Positions 1 through 7,838 of a DNA stretch of 64,000 bases are shown piece after piece. The notes below the pieces were generated by a model, which ran no database searches, was not told the DNA's origin, and saw nothing but the letters and a program-made list of their open reading frames with translations. A program made the translations under genes and the position numbers. This DNA is from JBFWVD01 sp050246915 (GTDB taxonomy: Bacteria > Actinomycetota > Acidimicrobiia > Acidimicrobiales > Ilumatobacteraceae), in NCBI GenBank assembly GCA_050246915.1, contig JBFWVD010000019.1, forward strand, positions 1 through 64,000. The letters are read 5' to 3'. How positions within the stretch are numbered: the first letter of the stretch is position 1; each line of letters opens with the position of its first letter.

Positions 1-1224
1 CATTCGTTCGGCTACGGGTTGGTCAGCTTCCAGACCGCCTATCTCAAGGCGCACTATCCCGTCGAGTACCTCGCCGCGCTCCTCACGAGCGTGAAGACCA
101 ACCTCGACAAGGCCGCGGTGTACCTGGCCGAATGCCGAGCCATGAACGTCGTGGTGCTGAACCCCGACGTGAACCTGTCGGAGAGCGACTTCGTGGCCAT
201 CGATGCGGCGCAGGCGCCGCCCGGGGTGAAGCTGCCGCCGGGATCGCCGGGTGTGATCCCGTTCGGTCTGTCCGCAGTGCGCAACGTCGGTGAGGCTCTT
301 GTCGAACTGCTCATCGCCGAGCGCACGGCCAACGGTCCGTTCATCGACTTCAACGATTTCGTGCAACGAGTCGATCCGCAGGTGCTCAACAAGCGGACCA
401 TCGAATCGTTGATCAAGGCTGGTGCCTTCGATTCGATGGGCTATCGCCGCAAGGGCTTGCTGAGCGTGTTCGAGCCGATCATCGATCAGGCCCTCGAACG
501 TCGACGTGAGGCCGACCAAGGGGTCATGAGCCTGTTCGGTGATCTCATGGAGGCCGGTGGTGACGCCGGGTTCGACGAGCGCATCGCCATCCCCGACGTC
601 GAGTTCGACAAGTCGCAGCGATTGGCGTTCGAAAAGGAGATGCTCGGCCTGTACGTCAGCGATCATCCGCTGATGGGCGCCGAGGCGGCACTGCGGCGCC
701 GCACCGATTGCTCCATCGACGAGCTCAAGGATCGCAGCGACGGCGATGTCGTCGTCGTAGGTGGTGTGATCACGGGCCTCACCCGCAAGTACACCCGCAA
801 GGGTGATCTCATGGCGGTGTTCACCTTGGAGGACCTGCAGTCCTCGGTCGAGGTGATGGTGTTCCCGCGCCCCATGGCCGAGCACGGCCACAAGCTCCAG
901 CCCGACTCGGTCGTGTGCATCAAGGGTCGCGTTGACGGTCGCGATGACACGCCCAAGCTCATGGCGATGGACATCACCGTGCCCGAGCTCATCACCGACG
1001 GCGCACCGCCACTGCGGCTACGACTCCCCAGTGCCAACCTCTCCGAGCACATGGTGGGCAACCTGCAACGAATGTTGACAGAGCATCCGGGGGAGAGCCA
1101 GGTGTTCCTGCACCTCGGCATGGAGGGCAAGGTGCTGCGCCTGCCCGACAAGTTCTGCGTGGACATGAACCGCGGGTTGCTCGGCGAGCTGAAGGCCACC
1201 TTCGGCGCTGACGCCGTCTTGTGA
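1..1224 (+). CDS. dnaE: DNA polymerase III alpha subunit, C-terminal part (5' end outside window)
   Basis: This is the catalytic subunit of replicative DNA polymerase III. The frame is open from base 1, with six residues before the first possible internal start, and it ends with TGA at 1222-1224. The visible 407 residues begin in the finger region with the typical QTAYLKAHYPVEYLAALL stretch. They continue through a helix-hairpin-helix-like segment (NKRTIESLIKAGAFDS), the DHPL motif, and an OB-fold around residues 250-330 (VVVVGGVITGLTRKYTRKG). The N-terminal PHP domain and the catalytic Asp residues lie upstream and cannot be checked. The family assignment is very secure; only the 5' extent is unknown. 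Confidence 0.97.
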   Translation, partial: HSFGYGLVSFQTAYLKAHYPVEYLAALLTSVKTNLDKAAVYLAECRAMNVVVLNPDVNLSESDFVAIDAAQAPPGVKLPPGSPGVIPFGLSAVRNVGEALVELLIAERTANGPFIDFNDFVQRVDPQVLNKRTIESLIKAGAFDSMGYRRKGLLSVFEPIIDQALERRREADQGVMSLFGDLMEAGGDAGFDERIAIPDVEFDKSQRLAFEKEMLGLYVSDHPLMGAEAALRRRTDCSIDELKDRSDGDVVVVGGVITGLTRKYTRKGDLMAVFTLEDLQSSVEVMVFPRPMAEHGHKLQPDSVVCIKGRVDGRDDTPKLMAMDITVPELITDGAPPLRLRLPSANLSEHMVGNLQRMLTEHPGESQVFLHLGMEGKVLRLPDKFCVDMNRGLLGELKATFGADAVL

Positions 1225-1257
1225 CCTCCAGCCCGCCGGGTCAGGTGTGACGCGAAC

Positions 1258-1719
1258 TCAGCGGTAGACGGCCGAGTTGGTCTTGTTGTCGAGCGTGGTG
1301 AGGTTGCCGGGGCTGTAGAGCGTCTGAATGGCGGGGATCAGGTTGATGCCGTCATAGTGATCCACGATGCAACCGCTGTAGGTCGACGAGATGTTGTTCT
1401 GCCAACCGGCCGGCATGTTCAGCCAACCGTTGTTGCAGCCGTCGCCATAGATGGTGAGGGTGCTGCCGGTGAAGTTCAGGCCCAGGTAGTGCACGGCAAT
1501 GGGGAACAATGCCGCTGCCATGGCGACTCCACCGGTGGTGCAGCTCATCGGGGTGGTGATGAACTGGCCGTTGTCCTGCTGGCCGACGACGGTGATGGAG
1601 CAACTCTGGGTCTTGGCCGGTGCTGCAGCCGTGGCGTGGACGATGGGGAAGGCTGCGGCGGTAGCGGCGATGGCGGACGCGGCAAGAGCGACGCGACGGG
1701 TGAAGGATGAACGAGACAT
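1258..1719 (-). CDS. Small secreted protein with signal peptide, unknown function
   Basis: I do not recognise the family. The ATG at 1719 is preferred over a GTG six codons upstream because it follows a GGGAG ribosome site about six bases away. The 153-residue product starts MSRSSFTRRV and has a hydrophobic stretch ending near an Ala-rich AxA site (about residues 12-35), so it should be exported. The mature part has five cysteines (near SCS, SCT, DGC, SGC), suggesting disulfides, and is rich in Asn, Thr and Gly. It is divergent from the lipoprotein gene to the right; the gap between them holds an AT-rich block (about 1757-1770) that could carry promoters. Confidence 0.7.
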   Translation of the reverse strand: MSRSSFTRRVALAASAIAATAAAFPIVHATAAAPAKTQSCSITVVGQQDNGQFITTPMSCTTGGVAMAAALFPIAVHYLGLNFTGSTLTIYGDGCNNGWLNMPAGWQNNISSTYSGCIVDHYDGINLIPAIQTLYSPGNLTTLDNKTNSAVYR

Positions 1720-1823
1720 GGAACTCCCTGGTGTCACGGTCCAGCCGGATGCGGGACCAATACCTATACGCGCTTCGCGGCCTCGCCATCACAACTCGTG
1801 GTCAACGATGGCAAACTGACGCG

Positions 1824-2450
1824 GTGCTGCGACCGCATGTGAACGTGCGTCATCCGCTCGCCCTCGTCGCTGCCGCCGTGGCGTGGGCGTTTCTGCCGGC
1901 GTGCACCGATGGCTCGACGTCGTCATCTGATGCCATCGACACGACACGCTCATCGATCGTGGCGGACTCCGCCGCCGCGGCGTCGGCGATCGCGGAACCC
2001 GACAACGCGGCGTTGTCGGCGGTTTCGGCGACACCGTCCGATACGGCGTCGGCGACTATCGAGCCCGGGCCTCGTTCCTTCGATGCGTGTTCGATGTTGA
2101 CTGAAGCCTCCGCCCGCACCGCTCTCGGTCTTGCCGATGACGTAGAGATCACCCAGACCCAATCGGGGGAGCGGTGCACCTGGCAGGCCGGCGGCGATGC
2201 GACGCGATCGGTCACGCTGACCCAAGGTGAACGCATGGCTCCTGCGAGCTTCTTCGCCGATCATCCGAAGCTCACAGACGTTGCCACGAGCAAACAAAAG
2301 GATGGCGGCCTCCACATAGCCGTCGAGGAGGTCTCCTCTGGCGTGGAGATCACCGTGTTGCTCAGCGTCCGAACCTTGGTACTCGCGCTCCCGGAGAAGC
2401 CAGCGAACGTGCCAGAACTGATCTCTGCGATGACGGGGATCGGCGTTTGA
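1824..2450 (+). CDS. Putative lipoprotein, DUF3558-like
   Basis: An exported lipoprotein of about 200 residues. Three GTG codons (1824, 1839, 1845) could each start it. All place a hydrophobic segment just before a lipobox-like LPAC, after which the chain is Ser/Thr/Ala-rich (about 50 residues) and then folded. The globular part carries DACSMLTEASARTALGL followed by GERCTWQ, the spacing of two cysteines seen in DUF3558-type mycobacterial and actinobacterial lipoproteins; that family call is from memory and moderate. The longer reading back to 1707 is less likely because it would put about 45 uncharacteristic residues before the signal peptide and overlap the divergent gene. Confidence 0.6.
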   Translation: MLRPHVNVRHPLALVAAAVAWAFLPACTDGSTSSSDAIDTTRSSIVADSAAAASAIAEPDNAALSAVSATPSDTASATIEPGPRSFDACSMLTEASARTALGLADDVEITQTQSGERCTWQAGGDATRSVTLTQGERMAPASFFADHPKLTDVATSKQKDGGLHIAVEEVSSGVEITVLLSVRTLVLALPEKPANVPELISAMTGIGV

Positions 2451-2460
2451 TCGGTCGGGT

Positions 2461-3165
2461 TCAGCAGGCGGGTGGCGCGGTAGGGCCCGTCCCGTCAACG
2501 ACGTTGATCGACACGGTGTCCGCCTTCGTCGATGTCGCGGTGGTCACGACGGTTCCGGCGAGGTCGTCCTCGCTGATCGGCGAGCTGTTGCCGAGCCCCC
2601 GGAACCACGACACCTGGACGTGATCGGGGATCCGCTCGGCCAGTGCGGCCGCGTCAACGCCTTTCGCGCCGAGGCAGTGCAGCGGTTCGCCCGCAGCGAA
2701 CACATCGCTCGATGGGTCGTCGTAGTCCTCGCCCTTCGGCGTTTCGATGCCGACCTCGATGGTCACCGGAGATCCTGCCGGAATGGTGAACCTGCCGGTC
2801 GCCTGATAGCCCATCATCGTGGTGTTGAGGACTGTCCCGACCCGGCTCGGACCAACGTGGCGCTCGACCCGCTCGACGACGATGCCAGCGTCGGTCAACT
2901 CTCTGATCAAGTCGGCGGCCGTTGCTTGCGGGCCGATCACCGTCACCTGCCAGCCATCAGCGTTTGGGGCGATCGTGAGGTGCTCGGCAGTCGCGTCCTT
3001 CGAGCGCAGCGATCCCACTGCGATGAGCCCACCGACGGCGATGATCATCGCCGCTGCCGCGCCCGTGGCAGCTCGGCGTTGTGACCGGCGCTTGTGTTGG
3101 TACCGAGTCGCCGCAATGACCAGTTCGTCAGCAGCTTCGGCCAGGAAGTCCGGCCCGTCGGTCAC
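2461..3165 (-). CDS. Single-pass membrane protein, candidate anti-sigma partner
   Basis: The GTG start at 3165 overlaps the TGA of the sigma factor gene (shared GTGA, 3162-3165), so the two are translationally coupled. The 234-residue product has a short cytoplasmic N-terminus (about 45 residues), one transmembrane helix (AAAAMIIAVGGLIAVGSL, about residues 42-60) and an extracytoplasmic domain of about 170 residues ending in Cys. This is the usual topology of an ECF anti-sigma factor, but I see no zinc-binding HxxxCxxC motif, so the role is inferred from position and topology only. It could instead be a sigma-dependent envelope protein. Confidence 0.6.
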   Translation of the reverse strand: MTDGPDFLAEAADELVIAATRYQHKRRSQRRAATGAAAAMIIAVGGLIAVGSLRSKDATAEHLTIAPNADGWQVTVIGPQATAADLIRELTDAGIVVERVERHVGPSRVGTVLNTTMMGYQATGRFTIPAGSPVTIEVGIETPKGEDYDDPSSDVFAAGEPLHCLGAKGVDAAALAERIPDHVQVSWFRGLGNSSPISEDDLAGTVVTTATSTKADTVSINVVDGTGPTAPPAC

Positions 3166-3965
3166 AGCCAGGCCTCGACCCCGGACTGGTCGGCCATCGC
3201 CGCACGTAGCTTGGTGATGGACCGAGCGAAGCGCACCCGAGCGTTGTGCTCGGTGCACCCGAGGACCATGGCGATCTCGGCGTAGCTGCGATGCTCGACC
3301 ACTTTCATCTCCACCACTCGTCGAGCGTCGGGGGAGAGTTGGCGCAGCGCGGCAACCAGATGATCGCGGAGGTCAGCGGCGACGGTCTGGCTCAACAGCT
3401 CGTCGATGGCGTCGGGATCGGTCACCGGATGGAAGCCGATCTTGCGACGGGCTCGCCCGTCGACCTGACCGTGGCGAACCCAGCCGCGCAGTTGGTTCTG
3501 GGCGATGCCCCACACCCAGGCCCGTGCCGGAGCTTGGCCGGGATCGAATCGATCGGCTCTGAGGACCACTTTGGCAAAGGTCTCCGATGCCAGATCGGCC
3601 GCCACTTCGCGACACATCGTCTGTCTGGCGAGGCGATCGACGAGCGGCGGCCACAGCAGCTTGAACAACTCACCGAACTGCTCCGGGTCACGTCGCGCTG
3701 CGACGAGCAGCAGCGTCTCGCGCTCGAGCAGTGCGGCGCGCTCAGGGCTGAAGTCGGAGTTGGCGATGCGCCAATGGTGCCACGTCAGATGTTGCCGACA
3801 CGATGGACGGGCGTCTCGAACGTCGGCGGTGTGTGCTTCAGCGCACTGGTGCGATCGACGTGGACCGCCTCTGTGGCGACAGCCTCGACGCGCCCGGCAG
3901 GGTCGCGTGGGTCGGGCCGGGGCGCCGTGCGAACCGATCACGATGGTCTCGCCCGAGATGACCAC
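3162..3965 (-). CDS. ECF-type RNA polymerase sigma factor (N-terminus uncertain)
   Basis: Directs RNA polymerase to a specific promoter set. Region 2 is seen as EQFGELFKLLWPPLVDRLARQ...ASETF and RAWVWGIAQNQLRGW. Region 4 is seen as LSPDARRVVEMKVVEHRSYAEIAMVLGC with a following helix. The conserved protein begins near base 3765 (sequence RIANSDFSPERAALL). Upstream of that the frame has no ATG, GTG or TTG until GTG codons at 3941 and 3965, and the intervening stretch is Arg/His/Cys-rich, unlike protein. The true start is therefore unresolved; a frameshift near 3905-3915 is one explanation. The downstream membrane gene overlaps by four bases. Confidence 0.75.
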   Translation of the reverse strand: MVISGETIVIGSHGAPARPTRPCRARRGCRHRGGPRRSHQCAEAHTADVRDARPSCRQHLTWHHWRIANSDFSPERAALLERETLLLVAARRDPEQFGELFKLLWPPLVDRLARQTMCREVAADLASETFAKVVLRADRFDPGQAPARAWVWGIAQNQLRGWVRHGQVDGRARRKIGFHPVTDPDAIDELLSQTVAADLRDHLVAALRQLSPDARRVVEMKVVEHRSYAEIAMVLGCTEHNARVRFARSITKLRAAMADQSGVEAWL

Positions 3966-4014
3966 GGTTTCTCTTTTCGCTCCGGCGCCCTGGATTGCCC
4001 GTACCGATCGGTCC

Positions 4015-4044
4015 CAGCCGGCTGCGGGGCGGCGCAGCCGGCTG
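4015..4044. terminator. Perfect 12-bp inverted repeat, likely terminator
   Basis: CAGCCGGCTGCG (4015-4026) is followed by a six-base loop GGGCGG and the exact complement CGCAGCCGGCTG (4033-4044). It sits in the 182-base gap between the 3' end of the SDR gene and the upstream side of the sigma gene. There is no U-tract, which is common for actinobacterial hairpin terminators. A dual role in the sigma promoter region cannot be excluded. Confidence 0.6.
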
Positions 4045-4061
4045 TGACCGGAGGGTGTACC

Positions 4062-4075
4062 TCGCCCCGGGGCGA
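4062..4075. repeat. 14-bp perfect palindrome
   Basis: TCGCCCCGGGGCGA reads identically on both strands. It lies 17 bases from the larger hairpin, in the gap upstream of the sigma factor gene. It could be an operator for a dimeric repressor or part of a compound terminator; sequence alone does not decide. Confidence 0.4.
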
Positions 4076-4147
4076 ACCCTCATGAGTCAGTACGCACTGC
4101 GCGCCCGATCCATCACAGGTTTTCGGAAAGAATTCTCGGAAGCCATC

Positions 4148-5044
4148 TCAGGACCCGCCCATCCGCAGGCGAGCGACCTTGTGCAAGGGGCTCGGGAAGT
4201 GCTCGCCGAAGTCGCTGAACGACCATTCGGTGCGCTTCACGCCGCCTGCTTCCTTGGGGTGCTGCCACAGCGCCAGGTACTGCCCGTCGAACTGGATGAT
4301 CTGGCTGCGGATGTGCGCGGCCGAGTCGCTGCACAGGAACACGAACAACGACGCTGCCTCCTCGGGGGTGGCGAACCCCAGCTGCCGGGCCGTCGGCGCC
4401 GGGTTTCCCTTTGCCGCGGCGCGGGCCCGGGCAGCAGCGAAGATGACCTCCGTCATGTCGGTGGCCACCGCGGGGGTCACTGCGTTGACTCGGATGTCGT
4501 ACTTGGCGAGTTCCAGGTCCCAGGCGCACATCATCCCGAGCTGGCCGGCCTTGGCCGCGGCGTAGTTGGTCTGCCCGACCGAGCCGATCATCGCTGCCGC
4601 CGAGGTGACCTGCAGCAACAAGCCCGGCTGCTGGGCTGCCACCATCGCCTTGGCTGCATGGCGCGACACCGACCAGGTACCGCGCAGGTCCACGGCGATG
4701 ACTTCGTCGAACTCCTCGGGGGTCATCTTGAGCAGTGTCCGATCGCGCACCACGGCGGCGTTGTTCACCGCGACGTCGATGCCGCCGAAGCGCTCGACGC
4801 AGACCGACACCAATTGTTCGGCCACCGAGTCATCGGCCACCGAGCCCAGAACAGCTGCGCACCGGGCCCCGGTGGCGCGGACCATCTCCTCGGTTTCGGC
4901 GAGCGCGGTGGGATTCGTCCCGTTGATGACCACGTCGGAACCGGCGGTGGCCAGGGCCACGGCGATCGCCCTACCGAGCCCCCTCGATGAACCGGTCACC
5001 GCGATGTGCTTGCCCGCGAGCGGCCCCATCGGTCGGCTGTCCAT
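4148..5044 (-). CDS. Short-chain dehydrogenase/reductase (SDR)
   Basis: An NAD(P)-dependent oxidoreductase of the classical SDR fold. The nucleotide motif TGSSRGLG is at residues 17-24, followed by NNAA, a catalytic Ser in QVTSAAAM, and the YxxxK motif (NYAAAK). A long C-terminal extension of about 60 residues after the usual end (LFVFLCSDSAAHIRSQIIQFDG...) is rich in aromatic residues. The ATG at 5044 follows a strong GAGGAGGGGG ribosome site. The gene is divergent from an acyl-CoA dehydrogenase, so a role in acyl-CoA or steroid/lipid breakdown (hydroxyacyl-CoA dehydrogenase type) is plausible, but the substrate is unknown. Confidence 0.88.
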   Translation of the reverse strand: MDSRPMGPLAGKHIAVTGSSRGLGRAIAVALATAGSDVVINGTNPTALAETEEMVRATGARCAAVLGSVADDSVAEQLVSVCVERFGGIDVAVNNAAVVRDRTLLKMTPEEFDEVIAVDLRGTWSVSRHAAKAMVAAQQPGLLLQVTSAAAMIGSVGQTNYAAAKAGQLGMMCAWDLELAKYDIRVNAVTPAVATDMTEVIFAAARARAAAKGNPAPTARQLGFATPEEAASLFVFLCSDSAAHIRSQIIQFDGQYLALWQHPKEAGGVKRTEWSFSDFGEHFPSPLHKVARLRMGGS

Positions 5045-5132
5045 GTCGTCCCCCTCCTCAGCGGTCCCCGATCTGGAGCGCCCGCATCGGGCGCAGGTGT
5101 CGCTGTGTTCTCAGGTCTAACAGCGTCACGAT

Positions 5133-5138
5133 TAGCGT
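5133..5138 (+). promoter_or_regulatory. -10 box TAGCGT, leaderless start of acyl-CoA dehydrogenase
   Basis: TAGCGT ends six bases before the ATG at 5145, so the expected transcription start is the A of the start codon. No ribosome site lies between. Confidence 0.6.
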
Positions 5139-5144
5139 GGCCAC

Positions 5145-6296
5145 ATGCGCCGTTCGCTCTTCGATGACACCCACGAGATGTTCCGCGATTCCTTCCGGCA
5201 GTTCGTTGCCAAGGAGATCGTGCCCAACAACGAGCGTTGGGAGCGCGAGGGCAAGGTCGACCGGGACATGTTCCTGGCCGCCGGAGCGTCGGGATTCCTG
5301 GGCATGGCGGTGCCCGAGGAGTACGGCGGCGGCGGCCAGAACGACTTCCGCTACAACGTCATCATCAACGAGGAGCTGCAGAGCACGGGTGTCGGCCCGG
5401 CCGGCATGTGCATCGTGCTCCACAACGACATCTGCATGCCGTATGTGCTCAAGAGCACCAACGACGAACAAAAGGCCCGTTGGCTTCCGGGTATGTGCAC
5501 GGGCGAGTCGATGCTCGCAGTGGCCATGACCGAGCCGGGCATCGGGTCCGACCTGGCGTCGATGAGCACCTCGGCCATCCGGAACGGCGACCACTACGTC
5601 GTGAACGGCGCCAAGACCTTCATCACCAACGGCATCAACTCGACCCACGTGATCACCGCGGTCAAGACCGACCCGAGCCAGAAGCATCGGGGCATGAGCC
5701 TCATCATGATCGAGGAGGGGATGGAGGGGTTCACCCGGGGCCGGAACCTCGACAAGATCGGCATGCACGCCCAGGACACCGCCGAGTTGTTCTTCACCGA
5801 CGTGAACGTTCCCGCTGCCAACCTCATGCGGGGCGAGGGTGAAGGCTTCTTCCAGCTGATGGACAAGCTGCCCCAAGAGCGGCTCTCCATCGCGGTCACC
5901 GCGGTGGCCCATGCCAAGGCGGCGTTCGAATGGACTTGTGAGTACGTGCGTGAGCGAAAGGCGTTCGGTCAGTCGATCGGAGCATTCCAGAACACCCGGT
6001 TCCGACTGGCCGAGATCAAGACCGAGCTGGACATCGCCCAGGTGTTCATCGATGCCCAGATCGAGGCCCTCAACCGCGAGGAACTCACCGCCGAGGACGC
6101 CTCGGAGTCGAAGTGGTGGTGCACCGAGATGCAGAAGCGCACGGTCGACACGTGCCTCCAGTTGTTCGGTGGCTACGGCTACATGTTGGAGTACCCCATT
6201 GCCAAGGCCTATCTCGACTGCCGCATCCAGACGATCTACGGGGGCACCACTGAGATCATGAAGGAGATCATCGGCAAGGGGCTTCAGCTGGGCTGA
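5145..6296 (+). CDS. Acyl-CoA dehydrogenase
   Basis: FAD-dependent alpha,beta-dehydrogenation of an acyl-CoA thioester. The 383-residue chain has the family FAD/substrate motif AVAMTEPGIGSDL (about residues 125-137), the NGAKTFITNG loop and the C-terminal IYGGTTEIMKE. At the place where medium-chain enzymes carry the catalytic Glu (YEGT) this protein has Gly (YGGT). A Glu in LPQERLSIA (residue 245) is where isovaleryl- and long-chain enzymes hold their catalytic base, so it probably belongs to that group. It is a single gene, divergent from the SDR oxidoreductase, transcribed from a leaderless promoter. Confidence 0.95.
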   Translation: MRRSLFDDTHEMFRDSFRQFVAKEIVPNNERWEREGKVDRDMFLAAGASGFLGMAVPEEYGGGGQNDFRYNVIINEELQSTGVGPAGMCIVLHNDICMPYVLKSTNDEQKARWLPGMCTGESMLAVAMTEPGIGSDLASMSTSAIRNGDHYVVNGAKTFITNGINSTHVITAVKTDPSQKHRGMSLIMIEEGMEGFTRGRNLDKIGMHAQDTAELFFTDVNVPAANLMRGEGEGFFQLMDKLPQERLSIAVTAVAHAKAAFEWTCEYVRERKAFGQSIGAFQNTRFRLAEIKTELDIAQVFIDAQIEALNREELTAEDASESKWWCTEMQKRTVDTCLQLFGGYGYMLEYPIAKAYLDCRIQTIYGGTTEIMKEIIGKGLQLG

Positions 6297-6367
6297 TGCG
6301 GCGCGGTCGGCGAGGTCGACCCGGCGCTGGACGCGGTGTCATGAGTGGGGCGCGCCCAGGGGTGCCT

Positions 6368-6397
6368 TTGTCGGGACAGACCCCGAAGTGGCACAAT
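6368..6397 (+). promoter_or_regulatory. Candidate promoter of the 223-residue hypothetical gene
   Basis: TTGTCG (6368-6373) and CACAAT (6392-6397) are spaced by 18 bases in the 234-base gap before the next gene. This would give a leader of about 125 bases. It is a motif match by eye only. Confidence 0.35.
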
Positions 6398-6442
6398 GGT
6401 GGTTCGCCTGGTCGGTCCGATCCGGTCGCTGGGCGGGCGAGT

Positions 6443-6485
6443 CAGCTCCAAGTTGCCAGCTCCAAAGCTGCCAGCTCCATGTTGA
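6443..6485 (+). repeat. Three near-identical 14-15 bp direct repeats in a leader region
   Basis: The unit CAGCTCCAAGTTGC (6443) recurs as CAGCTCCAAAGCTGC (6457) and CAGCTCCATGTTG (6472). It lies 45-90 bases before the ATG at 6531, inside the presumed 5' leader, and may be a regulator-binding array or a slippage product. Confidence 0.55.
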
Positions 6486-6530
6486 AGGTGGCGCCACCGC
6501 CGTCACAAACCCTCGGGGGTTCCAAGCAAT

Positions 6531-7202
6531 ATGCCAGTCGAGGTCGAGACCAAGGATTGCACCAACCTGAGCGACGCCGAGCTCACAGATCTGGCCGATC
6601 TGTGCGCCGCTGGACCTGCCCGGTTCGACATCGGTGTCCTCTCCAAGGCTCGGGACGCGTGGGTGCTCGTGACCATGGCCCGCATCGAGGGCAAGCTGCA
6701 CGGCTTTTCGTTCACCACGCTCGAGCGCATCGGCGGCACCCCGTGCGTGCTCATCGGGCTCGCTCACGTGAAGCGCACCTCGCAACGCAACAGCGTCATG
6801 AAGGGCCTCATGACCGAGCTGTACCGCCGGGCCCTGTCGGCGTTCCCCGACGAGGACGTGGTGGTGGGCGCCAAGTTCGCTGATCCGTCGGGTCTCGAGG
6901 CGTTCAAGTCGCTGGAGGAGATCATCCCTCGCCCCGACCATCGCGCCGTCGGCGAAGAGCGGGCGTGGGGCCGCCGGCTGGTCAAGCGGTTCGGCGTGGA
7001 GGGCACCTACGACGACCAGGCGTTCACCGTCAAGGGCACCGGTGGAGTGGTCGGTGTGTTCGACCACGACTCACTCAAGCCTGAGGCGGTCAAGCCCGAG
7101 GTCGCGGCGTTGTTCAAGGGGCTCAAGCCGGCCAAGGGTGACTGCCTCATCGTCCACGGATGGGCGATGGCGGAGAACCTCCTCAAACTCGGCGCCCCGT
7201 AG
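6531..7202 (+). CDS. Conserved hypothetical protein
   Basis: I do not recognise a named family. The 223-residue soluble protein has no signal peptide or membrane helix. A segment with ARIEGKLHGFSFTTLERIGG, then GLAHVKRTSQRNSVMKGLMTELYRRAL resembles the beta-strand plus pantetheine-loop layout of GNAT acyltransferases, with an Arg/Ser-rich turn before a helix; this is a weak structural guess. The C-terminal third ends HGWAMAENLLKLGAP. A downstream nitroreductase gene begins 21 bases later and is probably cotranscribed. Confidence 0.7.
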   Translation: MPVEVETKDCTNLSDAELTDLADLCAAGPARFDIGVLSKARDAWVLVTMARIEGKLHGFSFTTLERIGGTPCVLIGLAHVKRTSQRNSVMKGLMTELYRRALSAFPDEDVVVGAKFADPSGLEAFKSLEEIIPRPDHRAVGEERAWGRRLVKRFGVEGTYDDQAFTVKGTGGVVGVFDHDSLKPEAVKPEVAALFKGLKPAKGDCLIVHGWAMAENLLKLGAP

Positions 7203-7223
7203 GCCTCGGCCGGCGATCGCCTC

Positions 7224-7838
7224 GTGGAGTTCACCGACGTCGTCCGCTCGCGCCGCATGGTGCGAGCGTTCCAACCAACACCGGTCCCACCGACATTGGT
7301 CGACGAGGTCCTCGACGCCGGTCGCCGTGCCCCCAGCGCCGGCAACTCCCAAGGCTGGGCGTTCGTGGTGCTCGAAGGCCCCGAACAGACCAAACGCTTC
7401 TGGGACGTCACCTTGCCGCCGTCTCGGCGCGAGACCTTCCGCTGGCAGCGATTGCTCGACGCTCCCGTCATCGTCCTGCCGTTGGCCGACCGCGAGGCGT
7501 ACCTGTCGCGCTATCGCGAGCCCGACAAAGCCGCCAGTGGACTCGGAGAGGCCGAGCGATGGCCGGTGCCCTATTGGCAGGTCGACACCGCGTTCGCCAC
7601 GATGTCAATTCTTCTTGCGGCGACCGATGCCGGGTTGGGGGCGTTGTTCTTCGGCGTGTTCCAACGTTCCGAGCAGTTGCTGTCCTCGCTCGGGGTACCT
7701 GAGGGGCACGATCTCATCGGTGCCATCGCCATGGGGTACCCAGCGCTCGATGCCGATGAGCCGGGCCGATCGGCGACGAGGCCGCGGCGACCCGATGTGA
7801 TCCATCGGGGCCGATGGCAGGGCATCACCCAGTTGTGA
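7224..7838 (+). CDS. Nitroreductase-family flavoprotein
   Basis: An FMN-dependent oxidoreductase of the nitroreductase fold. The start is GTG at 7224 (VEFTDVVRSRRMVRAF), giving 204 residues. The FMN-binding SRRMVR near the N-terminus, the RRAPSAGNSQGW loop and the Gly-rich GLGALFFGVF segment are characteristic. A GYPALD turn near the end also fits. The last 14 bases overlap the 3' end of the convergent yyaL-type gene. The physiological substrate is not evident. Proteins of this subgroup are often annotated as F420- or NAD(P)H-linked reductases, which the sequence cannot separate here. Confidence 0.88.
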   Translation: MEFTDVVRSRRMVRAFQPTPVPPTLVDEVLDAGRRAPSAGNSQGWAFVVLEGPEQTKRFWDVTLPPSRRETFRWQRLLDAPVIVLPLADREAYLSRYREPDKAASGLGEAERWPVPYWQVDTAFATMSILLAATDAGLGALFFGVFQRSEQLLSSLGVPEGHDLIGAIAMGYPALDADEPGRSATRPRRPDVIHRGRWQGITQL

